Source: an uncultured Flavobacteriales bacterium (GTDB lineage Bacteria > Bacteroidota > Bacteroidia > Palsa-965). Taken from it: 64,000 bases of DNA. The translations under genes were made by a program, and so were the position numbers. The DNA lies in NCBI GenBank assembly GCA_937974275.1, contig CALJIF010000070.1:1-64000 (forward strand). Reading direction: 5' to 3'. Under the pieces are notes generated by a model, which did not search any database, was not told the DNA's origin, and saw only the letters and a list, made by a program, of their open reading frames with translations. This document shows positions 16,104 through 25,031 of the stretch, one piece after another. Position 1 is the first letter of the stretch. Each line of letters begins with the position of its first letter.

Positions 16104-18639
16104 AGTGATCTTGCTCGGTTGGGATGCGGCCGACTGGAAAATTATATCTCCTTTATTGGATGCCGGGAAAATGCCCGCTTTACAACGACTCATCGAGCGC
16201 GGTGTAATGGGTAAAATCGCCACGTTGGATCCGCCTTTGTCGCCTATGCTCTGGACGTCCATCGCTACGGGAAAAACAGCCGACAAACATGGAATTATGG
16301 GCTTTGTAGAGCCGGACACCGTGAATGGCGGAATAAAACCGGTAACAGTCGCCGGACGAAAAACCAAGGCATTATGGAATATCCTGATGCAAAACGGCTA
16401 CAATGTAAATGTGGTCGGTTGGTGGCCGGGCCATCCCGCAGAACCCGTGAATGGCGTGTATGTCAGCAATCATTTTGCACGCAGCAAGGAAATGGCGGAT
16501 GGCAAGCAGGAATTAATTCCTCATGCCGTTTGGCCTGCAGAGCATGCGGAATACTTGCACAGCTTGCGCGTTTTTCCGCAGGAATTAACGTGGCAACACA
16601 TTGCGCCCTTTGTTCCGCAGTGGCAACAAGTGAGCGAACAACAGGAAAATTTACTCGGAAAATTAGCAGGACTCATCAGTAGTGGTGCCTCGTATCACGC
16701 AGTAGCCACTTGGATTTTGGAAAATAAGGAGTGGGATTTTCTGGCGTTGTATCTGAATGAAATAGATGTATTCAGTCACGTTTTTATGAAATATCATCCG
16801 CCTCGCCAGGAACATTTGAGTGAGCAGGAATTTGATTGGTATAAGGAGGTGATTAACGGTGCTTACATGTGGCACGATATGTTGCTGGATCGCTTAATGG
16901 ATCTGGCCGGCGATGAAGTGACGTTTGTGCTGGTGTCCGATCACGGTTTTCATTCCGATCATTTGCGATTGAAAGAATTGCCTAAAGATCCCGTTGCGCC
17001 TGCGTTTGAGCATGCACCCTACGGAGTAGTTTGTATTTCGGGTCCGGGCATTAAAAAAGATGAACGTGTGTGGGGTGCGACTTTATTGGATATTACACCG
17101 ACAATTTTGCATTTGTGCGGACTGGAAGTTGGTGAAGATATGGACGGTAAAGTGTTGCATCAGGCATTCGAAAATGTTGCCACCGAAAAGCGAATTCCAA
17201 GCTGGGATGAAGTAAACGGTGAAGCGGGATTGTTGCCGGATGAAATGCGCGAAGATCCATGGACTGCGCAGGAGGCGGTGCAGCAATTAATTGAGTTGGG
17301 TTATATTGAAGACCCCGGAGAAGATGCACAAAAGGCGGTGGAATTAAATTTGCGTGAATCGCGTTTTTACCTGGCACAGGTATATGCAAGCACAGGTCGT
17401 CCGCAACTGGCTGTTGAAGTGCTGCATGAATTGGTCAATAAATATCCCGAAGTCATTCGATTTAAATCGAAATTGATTGCGGTCGCTTTACAAAGTAAAA
17501 ATGTAGAACTCGCGCGGAAGCACCTCAATGAGTTGAAAGAGCAAACGGGAGTATCCAATTTTGAAGAACGATTTGCATGGCTGGAAGGCAATGTGCTGAT
17601 GGTAGAAGGACGACCGCGATTGGCCTTGCAACAATTTCAACGTGCGGAAAAAGTCATTGGTTCTTCGGTTTCGATTTTATTTCAAGTTGCGAAATCGTAC
17701 CATTTGATGCGCAATTGGAAGGACGCACGACGCGTGTACGAGCGGGTTGTAGCCATGGATGCAGAGCACGCCGGGGCTCAGTACGGATTGGGTGTTTCCC
17801 TGTTGCGTTTGGGTGAAATCGAAAGTGCCATCGAGCATTTGATGAACGCCGTAGAATTGTTGTATGCTTTTCCGAATGCACACTATTTTCTCGGTGAAGC
17901 ATTATTTAAATACGGCGATTTTGAGCGAGCAGCATTGGCATTTGAAGTCGTGTTGTCATTAACGCCGATGAACCGACGTGCGCGCCATTGGTTAGTGAAA
18001 ATATACGACGAGCAATTACAGCAATCGGACAAGGCAAAACCGCATAAAGATTTTATGGAACAACATACCAACGGAGAAATCATCATTGTCTCGGGATTAC
18101 CGCGATCAGGAACTTCTATGATGATGCAGGTGTTAGAGGCAGGCGGATTGGAGATACAAACCGATAAAGTGCGTACCGAAGACGAACATAATCCGGAAGG
18201 GTATTACGAAGATGAACGCGTGAAGAGTTTGATGAAAGATACTTCGTGGTTAAATCAGGCCGACGGGAAAGTATTGAAGGTGGTAAGCCCATTATTGCCA
18301 TCATTACCTATCGGGTTTAAGTACAAAGTCATTTACATGCAGCGTGACTTAAACGAAGTGATGGTTTCTCAGCAAAAGATGTTGGGCAAGTACAACGGAA
18401 CAGCCAACTTTAATCCTGCGGTAATGGATGCGTTTAAAAAACAATCGGAACGCGCTATCTCCTGGATGAATGCACAGCCCCACGTGCAACACTTAATTCT
18501 AAATTACAGCGATGTGGTTGCACATCCGGAACAAGCCGTTGATGCTATTTTACAGTTCATCAATGAACCCATGGATGTGCACGCCATGTTAAATAAAGTG
18601 AAACCGGGTCTCTATCGGAATAAGTTATCTGCAGTATAG
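16087..18639 (+). CDS. Three-domain fusion: alkaline-phosphatase-superfamily domain, TPR region, sulfotransferase-like domain
   Basis: 850 residues, no signal peptide, so probably cytoplasmic. Residues 1-370 resemble type I phosphodiesterase/nucleotide pyrophosphatase enzymes: Asp13 (GWDAADW), a likely nucleophile Ser52 in PPLSPMLWTSIATG, Asp227 and His231 (EIDVFSH), Asp285 and His286 (VSDHGFHSDH), and His309, a plausible two-metal site. Residues about 390-650 are TPR-like helical repeats (RFYLAQVYASTGRPQLAVEV; HYFLGEALFKYGDFERAA). Residues about 660-850 look like a PAPS-dependent sulfotransferase: GLPRSGTSMMMQVL forms the 5'-phosphosulfate loop and YKVIYMQRDLNEVMVSQ the 3'-phosphate-binding segment. 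Substrates are unknown. The small overlapping upstream gene may be a partner. Confidence 0.85.
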   Translation: MAAKRKVILLGWDAADWKIISPLLDAGKMPALQRLIERGVMGKIATLDPPLSPMLWTSIATGKTADKHGIMGFVEPDTVNGGIKPVTVAGRKTKALWNILMQNGYNVNVVGWWPGHPAEPVNGVYVSNHFARSKEMADGKQELIPHAVWPAEHAEYLHSLRVFPQELTWQHIAPFVPQWQQVSEQQENLLGKLAGLISSGASYHAVATWILENKEWDFLALYLNEIDVFSHVFMKYHPPRQEHLSEQEFDWYKEVINGAYMWHDMLLDRLMDLAGDEVTFVLVSDHGFHSDHLRLKELPKDPVAPAFEHAPYGVVCISGPGIKKDERVWGATLLDITPTILHLCGLEVGEDMDGKVLHQAFENVATEKRIPSWDEVNGEAGLLPDEMREDPWTAQEAVQQLIELGYIEDPGEDAQKAVELNLRESRFYLAQVYASTGRPQLAVEVLHELVNKYPEVIRFKSKLIAVALQSKNVELARKHLNELKEQTGVSNFEERFAWLEGNVLMVEGRPRLALQQFQRAEKVIGSSVSILFQVAKSYHLMRNWKDARRVYERVVAMDAEHAGAQYGLGVSLLRLGEIESAIEHLMNAVELLYAFPNAHYFLGEALFKYGDFERAALAFEVVLSLTPMNRRARHWLVKIYDEQLQQSDKAKPHKDFMEQHTNGEIIIVSGLPRSGTSMMMQVLEAGGLEIQTDKVRTEDEHNPEGYYEDERVKSLMKDTSWLNQADGKVLKVVSPLLPSLPIGFKYKVIYMQRDLNEVMVSQQKMLGKYNGTANFNPAVMDAFKKQSERAISWMNAQPHVQHLILNYSDVVAHPEQAVDAILQFINEPMDVHAMLNKVKPGLYRNKLSAV

Positions 18640-18678
18640 TTTGAATCGTCTATATTTACTTTTAAATCTTTACAACTC

Positions 18679-19518
18679 ATGAAACCTACTTTACAACAAA
18701 AACTCAAAAATTATACGGCACTTGCAGGTGCAATGACTGCTGTTGGTGCAGGAGCTGACGCTCAAATCATCTACACGGATATTATTCCGGATGCGGTAGC
18801 TAATCCCAACCAAATCATCAATATTGACCTTAATGGTGATAACGTCAATGACTTCCAACTTGGTGTTGAGCAATATCTCGACTCTTTGGGCAATCCTTAC
18901 GTTACGCTGGCCGTTTGTCAGGTTACGAATGCGGCGAATGGCGTATTGGGCACCTTGTATTATGGACAATATCCGTTACCGTTTAATTTGAATAACGGAG
19001 ATTCTATTGCGGCAAGCAATCCGAACTGGAATGCCGGCTCTGTGAATCAAGGATTGCAGTATTTGTCGGTAGTGTATGGTCCTGCTGTGTATGGTTATTG
19101 GAACGGAGCAACGGATAAATATTTGGGTGTTCGTTTTGTTGCAGGGAACAATACTCATTACGGTTGGATTCGCTTATCCGTGAATAGCGGTAGCTCTCAA
19201 ATTACCGTAAAAGATATGGCGTATCAGGCTTTACCAAACATTGGTTTAACTGCAGGTCAGTTGGTAGGCGTGCAGGAGTTGGTGGACAACGGTGTGAACG
19301 TAATTCAACAAAACAATCAGTTGATCGTGAATGTTACCGAAGGTGATGTGAAAGGTGTGGTACGTGTGTATTCTGCAACCGGATCATTGATTTCTGAAGA
19401 GCAATTAACAAGTGCACAACACATAGTAAATACAGGTGGTGCAGCAACAGGTGTTTATATTGTTCGTGTTGATCGCGAGAATAAGTCGTACGTGAAGCGC
19501 GTATTTATCGCGAAGTAA
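18679..19518 (+). CDS. Secreted protein with T9SS type A C-terminal sorting domain
   Basis: 279 residues. The N-terminus (MKPTLQQKLKNYTALAGAMT, up to about Ala28) is an unusual signal, more polar than normal, ending GADA/QIIYTD. The central part (about 30-195) is beta-rich with an Asp-rich loop (NIDLNGDNVNDFQLG) that could bind Ca2+. The last ~75 residues match a T9SS type A sorting domain: NQLIVNVTEG, VRVYSATGSLI, GVYIVRVDRENKSYVKRVFI. It should be exported by Sec and then carried to the surface by T9SS. The function of the body is unknown. Confidence 0.82.
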   Translation: MKPTLQQKLKNYTALAGAMTAVGAGADAQIIYTDIIPDAVANPNQIINIDLNGDNVNDFQLGVEQYLDSLGNPYVTLAVCQVTNAANGVLGTLYYGQYPLPFNLNNGDSIAASNPNWNAGSVNQGLQYLSVVYGPAVYGYWNGATDKYLGVRFVAGNNTHYGWIRLSVNSGSSQITVKDMAYQALPNIGLTAGQLVGVQELVDNGVNVIQQNNQLIVNVTEGDVKGVVRVYSATGSLISEEQLTSAQHIVNTGGAATGVYIVRVDRENKSYVKRVFIAK

Positions 19519-19536
19519 TCCGTACTTCAATGCATA

Positions 19537-19571
19537 AAAAAAAGAGGCGAGCAATATTGTTCGCCTCTTTT
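19537..19571. terminator. Bidirectional intrinsic terminator
   Basis: A ten-base-pair stem AAAGAGGCGA/TCGCCTCTTT (19541-19550 with 19561-19570), with further pairing inside (CAA/TTG) and A-rich/T-rich flanks, lies between two convergent T9SS cargo genes. Confidence 0.88.
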
Positions 19572-19586
19572 CATTCGAGACATTCG

Positions 19587-22500
19587 TTAGCGTTTGATGA
19601 TCTTGCCTGTGCGAATATACTGCGCGCTAATAATACGATACGTATAAACACCCGGCGCACGATTGTTCAATCCTTGCACCACGCCTTTGTTCTGCAAAGG
19701 TTCACGCGTTACCAATTTTCCGTTGGCATCAAATACTTCAACCATACACAACTCTTTCGAATCTGTGATTAAATAAATCGGTTCGTTATTTACGATAGGA
19801 TTTGGTGCCAGCATTGCAACGCCCGTCATCGCAGGGTTTTCGGTAATAGATGTAGGGGCTCGTAAATTGATGTTGTCAACATACAACGCTTGTCCCCATC
19901 TGCCGATATTTCTGAAAATAATCATCAAATCGGTGTTGGTAGCGTAAGCGCTTAAATCAATAGAATCGGTTTCCCACTGGGATGCGGTAGGAACAAATGT
20001 GGACGACGTATTGGAAGGTGCCGTTGCCAGCTGCGATCCGCCTTTGCGCCACAGTGAAGTAAACGTTACGCCGCAATCGGTAGAGATCAATACTTCCAAT
20101 GAATCGGAGTACGGGAAGCCGTATTCTGCGTACGCGTACTCAAATCGCAATTCCTGTTCGGGTTGCTGGGTCATATCTACACGAATACGCAAGTCACTTT
20201 TCGATCCTAACGCATCTATATTGTAATTGTCAAATAACGCGCATTGTGTACTGTTGCCGTATCCTCCAACACCTGTACCCAGTTGCCACTGAAAATTTCC
20301 GCCAATGGATGCCGTGAACCAGCCTTGAGGAGGAAATGCAGTCTGGAAATCTTCACTCAAGTTGGTGTTTTGCACATACGGTGTCACTGTTATTTGAACT
20401 GTTCCTGTGTCGCTGCGATTTTGTCCGTCGGTGATAATTAAAGTAGCGACATAAGTTCCCGGCGTTGTGTACAACACTGCAGGATTGCGCAACGTGGAGG
20501 ATGAAGGCGAACCGCCCGGAAATTGCCACTGCCAGCTTGCTCCCTGATGATTCATCACGGAATGATCTTCGAAATAAAAGGAATCAGCCGTACAATTAAT
20601 TACGTAATTCAACTTGTCCACTTGCGGACGCGCTACAACGCGCTGTGGTTGATCGATAAAATCATCCTCAAATATTCCTTTACCGTATGTGGAAATACGA
20701 ATCTTGCCATCTCGGTAAAATGGTCGTGCATACAGCGCGTTGAGGTACAACGGAAGTCCGCTGTTGACTACACTCCACGTCGCTCCATTATCTGGAGAAT
20801 AATGTGCGGTGGTGTTGGTGAAATAATACAAGGCTCCGTTAGTTCCCGCAACGTATAACAAGGAACGTCCTTCCTGACTGTTGTGTGAAGCATTGCTGAT
20901 GTTATTCCAGGTAAGACCGCCGTCGTTGGTATGAAATAACTTTTGTCCGTTGGCACCACCGGCGTATGCAATCCATAATTCGTTATCGTTTTCCGGATTG
21001 ATAGTCAACAAAATTCTGGAACTGCTTCCCGTTGTTGTAGGAATCGTCAACTGTGTAAACGTGACGCCACCGTCTGTGGTTTTCCAGATCTTACCTACAT
21101 TGCCCGTTGCAGGACGTTGCACCACATACATCACATTCGGATTTTGCCAGCCGATTTCCATATAACTGATGCGCGCATTGACGCTTGTTCCAAACGCGTA
21201 CACCAAATTGTAAGAAGCACCTCCGTCGGTCGATTTATATAAATTATTTTGATTACCGATAAATACATTATTATAACAAGAAGGATCAAATTTCATTTCA
21301 CTCGACTCCGACGCCCAATAACTTTCGTTCGGCCACATGCCCACACCAAAACGCTGAATAGGCTGATTGATCACCGGAGGTATGATGGCTCCACCAATAT
21401 CAGAGGAATATACTTTTCTGTTTACGCCCGGATTTACGTATCCTGAAGCGGGTTCAGCTCCGCCCAGTTCCAGGTAATCGCCCGGATTGTAATTCTGATA
21501 ATACGCGATTGTTCCGTTGTGATACAATCCGCCTACCATCACATCTTCATTCCAGCCTGTTCCAAAGCCCCACCATTCTGCACCGTGTATGCCGTCCATT
21601 TTTACCTGAACGTTGCTCGTGTAAAAATCATTCGAGAAGCTTATGCCTCCGTCATTGGTAATCCATGTTCCGGTTGGAGTGACACGGAAATCCTGCATGT
21701 CCACGTGCATCACCAACGGGCCGCCTGCGTATCCCGCCTGCGGAAAAAACGTTGTACCACCATCTGTCGATTTCCACAAATTTAAACCACCAATTAAAAT
21801 TTCATCCGCATTGTTCGGATTAGCAACAATTGCACAATTGTAAAATCCTTGATGGTACAACCAGGTTGTTGTTCCAATGGCTAAGTTCGGATGCGCGGTA
21901 GTATAAGGCCCGCCTGCAGGTGAATTGGGCAAGGTCCATGTTACGCCTCCGTCATCGCTGCGATACACGCCGATAAACCCGTAATCGTTGGCTTTGGCTT
22001 CACCGATTAAGTACGCGTACACCCGATTCGGATTGTTCGGAGAAACTGCTAAACGCGCACCGCCATCGCTGCGGGCAGGATCGGTGGAGTTGTACCAACC
22101 CGAATTTTGTTGTGTAAATGTGGCACCTGTATCTGTGGAAAGAATAAACTCACAACGAATTTGTGATGGATTGTTTTTAACTACGAACAATGTATTTAAG
22201 GTGCCCGGTTTCAATTTGATGTCATAACACGCTTGTGTGTACACGGATGTCCATGTAGCGCCCCCGTTTGTTGTGCGAATGAGACCTTTGTCCGTAGCGG
22301 CAATAACAACCTGCGCGTTGGTCGGATGAATAAAAATTTCGTTCACGCCCAAGTTATTTGAATTATACGAAACATTCCAGGTTACGCCACCGTCGGTTGA
22401 TTTGTATAAATTACTTCCTGCTCCGGCATATACCAGATTCGAATCATTTGCGTCCACGGCAATGGCCGTAACACCACCGTTCATGTTGTAGCCGGCGGAA

Positions 22501-22964
22501 ACGTTGGTCCAGGTGTTCGCACCATCGGTTGATTTGTAAATTTCTCCCGGTTCGGTGCCGCAATACATAATGTTGGGATGCGCGGTACATTGTGTAATGG
22601 AATACACGTTGGTCTGTTCGTTGGCGCGATTGCCGTTGTCGTAGAACGTGCGCAGCGGGCCGTTAAGCGTCCACGACGCTGTGCGGTTTCCGGAAGCTGT
22701 TGGAGCAGGAGCGGAGACGTTGTTACGCAATTGGCGTTTCCACATTTTGTAGTACGCCGTATGAATGGTTTTTTCCCACGCGTGAGTGCTGTAATACGCG
22801 GTGTACAGGCTGTCCACCGTTTCCGGCGGCGTTTGTTCGTTGTACATGGCCTGCGCCCATTGCGGCGCTTGTTGAATAATGACCGCGGAAGGTTTGCGCA
22901 TTTGTTGCGCCGAAGCGAAGAACGGTGCGGCACACAAAGCAGCGAGTACGAGTAATTTTTTCAT
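19587..22964 (-). CDS. Large secreted Asp-box (sortilin/BNR-like) propeller protein with PKD and T9SS sorting domains
   Basis: 1125 residues from the ATG at 22964 (MKKLLVLAALCAAPFFASAQ, a clean signal peptide); a longer frame adds ten unlikely residues. The body holds many Asp-box repeats of the form S/T-x-D/N-G-G-x-T-W (KSTDGANTW, KSTDGGVTW, RTTNGGATW, HTNDGGLTW), as in sortilin/VPS10-like and BNR propellers. A PKD domain follows (about 810-880, FYFEDHS...WQWQFPGG), then a jelly-roll-like domain (about 890-1040), and a T9SS type A sorting domain (LAPNPIVNNEPIYL, MVEVFDANGKLV, GVYTYRIISAQYIRTGKI). A surface or secreted binding protein or hydrolase; there is no clear catalytic signature. Confidence 0.88.
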   Translation of the reverse strand: MKKLLVLAALCAAPFFASAQQMRKPSAVIIQQAPQWAQAMYNEQTPPETVDSLYTAYYSTHAWEKTIHTAYYKMWKRQLRNNVSAPAPTASGNRTASWTLNGPLRTFYDNGNRANEQTNVYSITQCTAHPNIMYCGTEPGEIYKSTDGANTWTNVSAGYNMNGGVTAIAVDANDSNLVYAGAGSNLYKSTDGGVTWNVSYNSNNLGVNEIFIHPTNAQVVIAATDKGLIRTTNGGATWTSVYTQACYDIKLKPGTLNTLFVVKNNPSQIRCEFILSTDTGATFTQQNSGWYNSTDPARSDGGARLAVSPNNPNRVYAYLIGEAKANDYGFIGVYRSDDGGVTWTLPNSPAGGPYTTAHPNLAIGTTTWLYHQGFYNCAIVANPNNADEILIGGLNLWKSTDGGTTFFPQAGYAGGPLVMHVDMQDFRVTPTGTWITNDGGISFSNDFYTSNVQVKMDGIHGAEWWGFGTGWNEDVMVGGLYHNGTIAYYQNYNPGDYLELGGAEPASGYVNPGVNRKVYSSDIGGAIIPPVINQPIQRFGVGMWPNESYWASESSEMKFDPSCYNNVFIGNQNNLYKSTDGGASYNLVYAFGTSVNARISYMEIGWQNPNVMYVVQRPATGNVGKIWKTTDGGVTFTQLTIPTTTGSSSRILLTINPENDNELWIAYAGGANGQKLFHTNDGGLTWNNISNASHNSQEGRSLLYVAGTNGALYYFTNTTAHYSPDNGATWSVVNSGLPLYLNALYARPFYRDGKIRISTYGKGIFEDDFIDQPQRVVARPQVDKLNYVINCTADSFYFEDHSVMNHQGASWQWQFPGGSPSSSTLRNPAVLYTTPGTYVATLIITDGQNRSDTGTVQITVTPYVQNTNLSEDFQTAFPPQGWFTASIGGNFQWQLGTGVGGYGNSTQCALFDNYNIDALGSKSDLRIRVDMTQQPEQELRFEYAYAEYGFPYSDSLEVLISTDCGVTFTSLWRKGGSQLATAPSNTSSTFVPTASQWETDSIDLSAYATNTDLMIIFRNIGRWGQALYVDNINLRAPTSITENPAMTGVAMLAPNPIVNNEPIYLITDSKELCMVEVFDANGKLVTREPLQNKGVVQGLNNRAPGVYTYRIISAQYIRTGKIIKR

Positions 22965-23001
22965 AAAAATGTTGTGATTCGTATTGAGCAGCACGAATAT
23001 A

Positions 23002-23015
23002 CTAAATGCATTTAG
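23002..23015. other. 14-bp perfect palindrome between divergent transcripts
   Basis: CTAAATGCATTTAG reads the same on both strands. It lies 38 bp upstream of the propeller-protein start and 66 bp before the tRNA promoter box. It could be an operator for a dimeric regulator, but nothing else supports that. Confidence 0.3.
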
Positions 23016-23080
23016 GATATTGAGAATCAGCTTTGAGCGACAATAAATTACGGTAGATGTAAATGGAAGGGAATAATGTG

Positions 23081-23088
23081 TATATTTG
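23081..23088 (+). promoter_or_regulatory. -7 promoter box (TATATTTG) of the initiator tRNA
   Basis: A perfect TAnnTTTG match 47 nt upstream of the tRNA 5' end. It suggests a 5' leader of about 40 nt removed by RNase P. Confidence 0.55.
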
Positions 23089-23135
23089 CACTCGCTTTCG
23101 GAAACGGTAAATCGAAGAAGGAGCGAAACATAGGA

Positions 23136-23207
<72 letters not shown>

Positions 23208-23208
23208 C

Positions 23209-23261
23209 AAAAAAACAAAGCGAGTAAGTGAGCGTGAGCGAACTACTCGCTTTGTTTTTTT
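23209..23261 (+). terminator. Strong intrinsic terminator after tRNA-fMet
   Basis: Arms CAAAGCGAGTA (23216-23226) and TACTCGCTTTG (23244-23254) pair over 11 bp, extended by A7 and T7, with a 17-nt loop rich in GAGCG. It starts two bases after the tRNA. Confidence 0.92.
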
Positions 23262-23585
23262 ACCTCGCTCTCGCTCTGTTTCTCGCTCTGTTCCCCACTC
23301 TCGCTCTGTTTCCCGCTCTTCCTCACACTGTGTGCGCCTGCGAACAATCTTCCCTCCCGATATTCAATTTCCTAGTGCACTTCTAAGCGCCCCGCGAACA
23401 AACCTACTGTTTACACGCTGTTGATAACACAATCGAAAAACCCCGATTCTCCTATTTTATAATTCAATTATCCGGAGTAAATTTCAATTATAATTAAGCC
23501 GCGATAAAGTAGCGCATATATGACGAAATTGGGGTGGCTAAGCGGAATTTTGTGGCGGAGTTATAATTAAATAAGTTGTGATTCT
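23262..23585. repeat. CT-rich low-complexity stretch, then non-coding DNA
   Basis: Three copies of CTCGCTCTGTT lie at 23270-23280, 23282-23292 and 23300-23310 in a pyrimidine-rich tract up to about 23334. They share GCTC units with the loop and arms of the terminator just upstream. From 23335 to 23585 I see no gene, RNA or clear promoter; the DNA becomes AT-rich towards the next gene. Confidence 0.5.
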
Positions 23586-24266
23586 ATGACCGATGAAATA
23601 GCAAACTACTTTAAATCTGGACTTGTACTCCCAACCTTTGAAGCAGTCCGAAGTTTTAATATTTGGAAGAATGTTGCAACTGAAGCATCGTTCTTAAAGA
23701 CTCAGAGTAAGAATATTCAGCTTCTTTATTCATTTGTTCAGTTTGGTGCTCAGAATAGTTTCGTGCTCAACTTGGGTAAGTTGTATGACAATCCTAAATC
23801 TAAATATCCAACGCTTTGTATTCGCTCATTTCTTGACCGTATTACGCTTGTTGGAGATTGGACAAGAATTGTTGAGGATACTCAAACTGTTCGAACAATG
23901 AAATTTTATGGTTGTCCGCAAAATTTATTGGATGCAGTGAATGGTATTGATCCGAACGATTTTCCAAAATTATTTGTGGAGTATTACCGTGACCGTCTCA
24001 GCAGTGAAACTATGAAGCAAAATATTGATACGCTAAAAAAACTGCGTGATAAGTTTGTCGCTCACAATGAGTATGTTTCAGCCCCTGCTAAGATTGAACA
24101 TGATGCAATTAATAACCTATTAGATTTGGCTAATGAAATTATCTCAGTATACGGTATTGCCTATAATCGGGAGAGATGGAACCTTGATGGTGTTTCAACG
24201 CTAAAAAGAGATGCTGAAAGAAACGCCGATTTCATAAAGGTCAATATTTCATTTCTCAAGTCATAG
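23586..24266 (+). CDS. HEPN-like protein (AbiU2-type), putative
   Basis: 226 residues, soluble and mostly helical. The segment KKLRDKFVAHNEYV carries an R-x5-H motif (Arg154, His160), and LRDKFVAHNE resembles the motif of AbiU2-type HEPN domains, which are often RNA-cleaving toxins or abortive-infection proteins. The preceding helices (SFVLNLGKLYDNP) also fit that family, where a nearby conserved acidic helix is usual. No antitoxin-like gene lies next to it; a small membrane protein follows after 152 nt. It is the first gene after the tRNA, a common place for accessory genes. The HEPN assignment is moderate and the toxin function an inference. Confidence 0.6.
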   Translation: MTDEIANYFKSGLVLPTFEAVRSFNIWKNVATEASFLKTQSKNIQLLYSFVQFGAQNSFVLNLGKLYDNPKSKYPTLCIRSFLDRITLVGDWTRIVEDTQTVRTMKFYGCPQNLLDAVNGIDPNDFPKLFVEYYRDRLSSETMKQNIDTLKKLRDKFVAHNEYVSAPAKIEHDAINNLLDLANEIISVYGIAYNRERWNLDGVSTLKRDAERNADFIKVNISFLKS

Positions 24267-24418
24267 ATATTAAGGCTGTATTCAAGCGACATGCAATTCA
24301 CGTATAGAGGCTAATATGTGCAAGCGCGCGACGGCTACACGCAAACGTCACATTTGGAATTAGTAAATAAAAGTAACATAGAGCTTTCAAAGCTCAATCC
24401 TAATCCTCTCCAACAACC

Positions 24419-24850
24419 ATGAACAAGTGGAACACGACCGGAAAAATTAAGGCAATACTACTTGTAATTGTGGCATTGCCCAACTTGTTTGCGCCTATGG
24501 CTGTGCCGGTAGAGCAAGACCTTATTATGGCTGTGTTTCCACTGATTGTCGGGAGTTTGGCAATACCTTTAATTGCGAAGTTAAACGCAGCATTTCGTGG
24601 CAAAGAAATTGTTCAACCAACATGGAATGATAATCCTCTTGATCGTAAACGAACACTGGATTTCTTTCATTTTGCTTCGTACTTTTTTATTGCAGTTGGG
24701 TTAAGTGTATTGATTGGGTCTGCGATCAAATATCAAATGTTTAACCTTCTCGGACTAACCGTAATATCTTTTGGACTTGGAATGTTGATTGGTATTTGGG
24801 TAACATTGAAACTGATGAAACGTAAGAATCTTCGTGAAGACGGAAATTGA
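24419..24850 (+). CDS. Four-helix membrane protein of unknown function
   Basis: 143 residues with four predicted membrane segments (about 10-30, 35-55, 82-103 and 108-130) and a polar loop containing NDNPLDRKRTLDFFHF between helices 2 and 3. No signal peptidase or catalytic motif is visible and I recognise no family. The small inverted repeat GAGCTTT-C-AAAGCTC lies about 25 nt upstream. The gene may or may not be functionally linked to the HEPN-like gene. Confidence 0.65.
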   Translation: MNKWNTTGKIKAILLVIVALPNLFAPMAVPVEQDLIMAVFPLIVGSLAIPLIAKLNAAFRGKEIVQPTWNDNPLDRKRTLDFFHFASYFFIAVGLSVLIGSAIKYQMFNLLGLTVISFGLGMLIGIWVTLKLMKRKNLREDGN

Positions 24851-24873
24851 AAAACAAGAAAAGTTGGGTTGAG

Positions 24874-24925
24874 TAACGTGATATCTTAAATGTGGTATTT
24901 GGTGTGTAAGAAATTAGTCACGTTA
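24874..24925. repeat. 8-bp inverted repeat TAACGTGA ... TCACGTTA
   Basis: Perfect 8-bp arms at 24874-24881 and 24918-24925 with a 36-nt spacer, in the gap between the membrane-protein gene and the next secreted protein gene. It may be chance; no terminator-like T run follows. Confidence 0.25.
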
Positions 24926-25031
24926 TCGATTTAGAGATAGAGCGTTGAAATAAATTTAAGTGATAAAATAGATGTGATCTAGTTGTTTAAGATTACTTTG
25001 TACTCATTCGAATAGTAAGTCAGTCATTTTT

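Noticed and set aside
24267..25031. Integron attC-like sites between the accessory genes
   Set aside because: The gaps and gene types suggested gene cassettes, but I found no GTTRRRY/RYYYAAC pair with the right spacing at these gaps. The inverted repeat at 24874-24925 does not fit.
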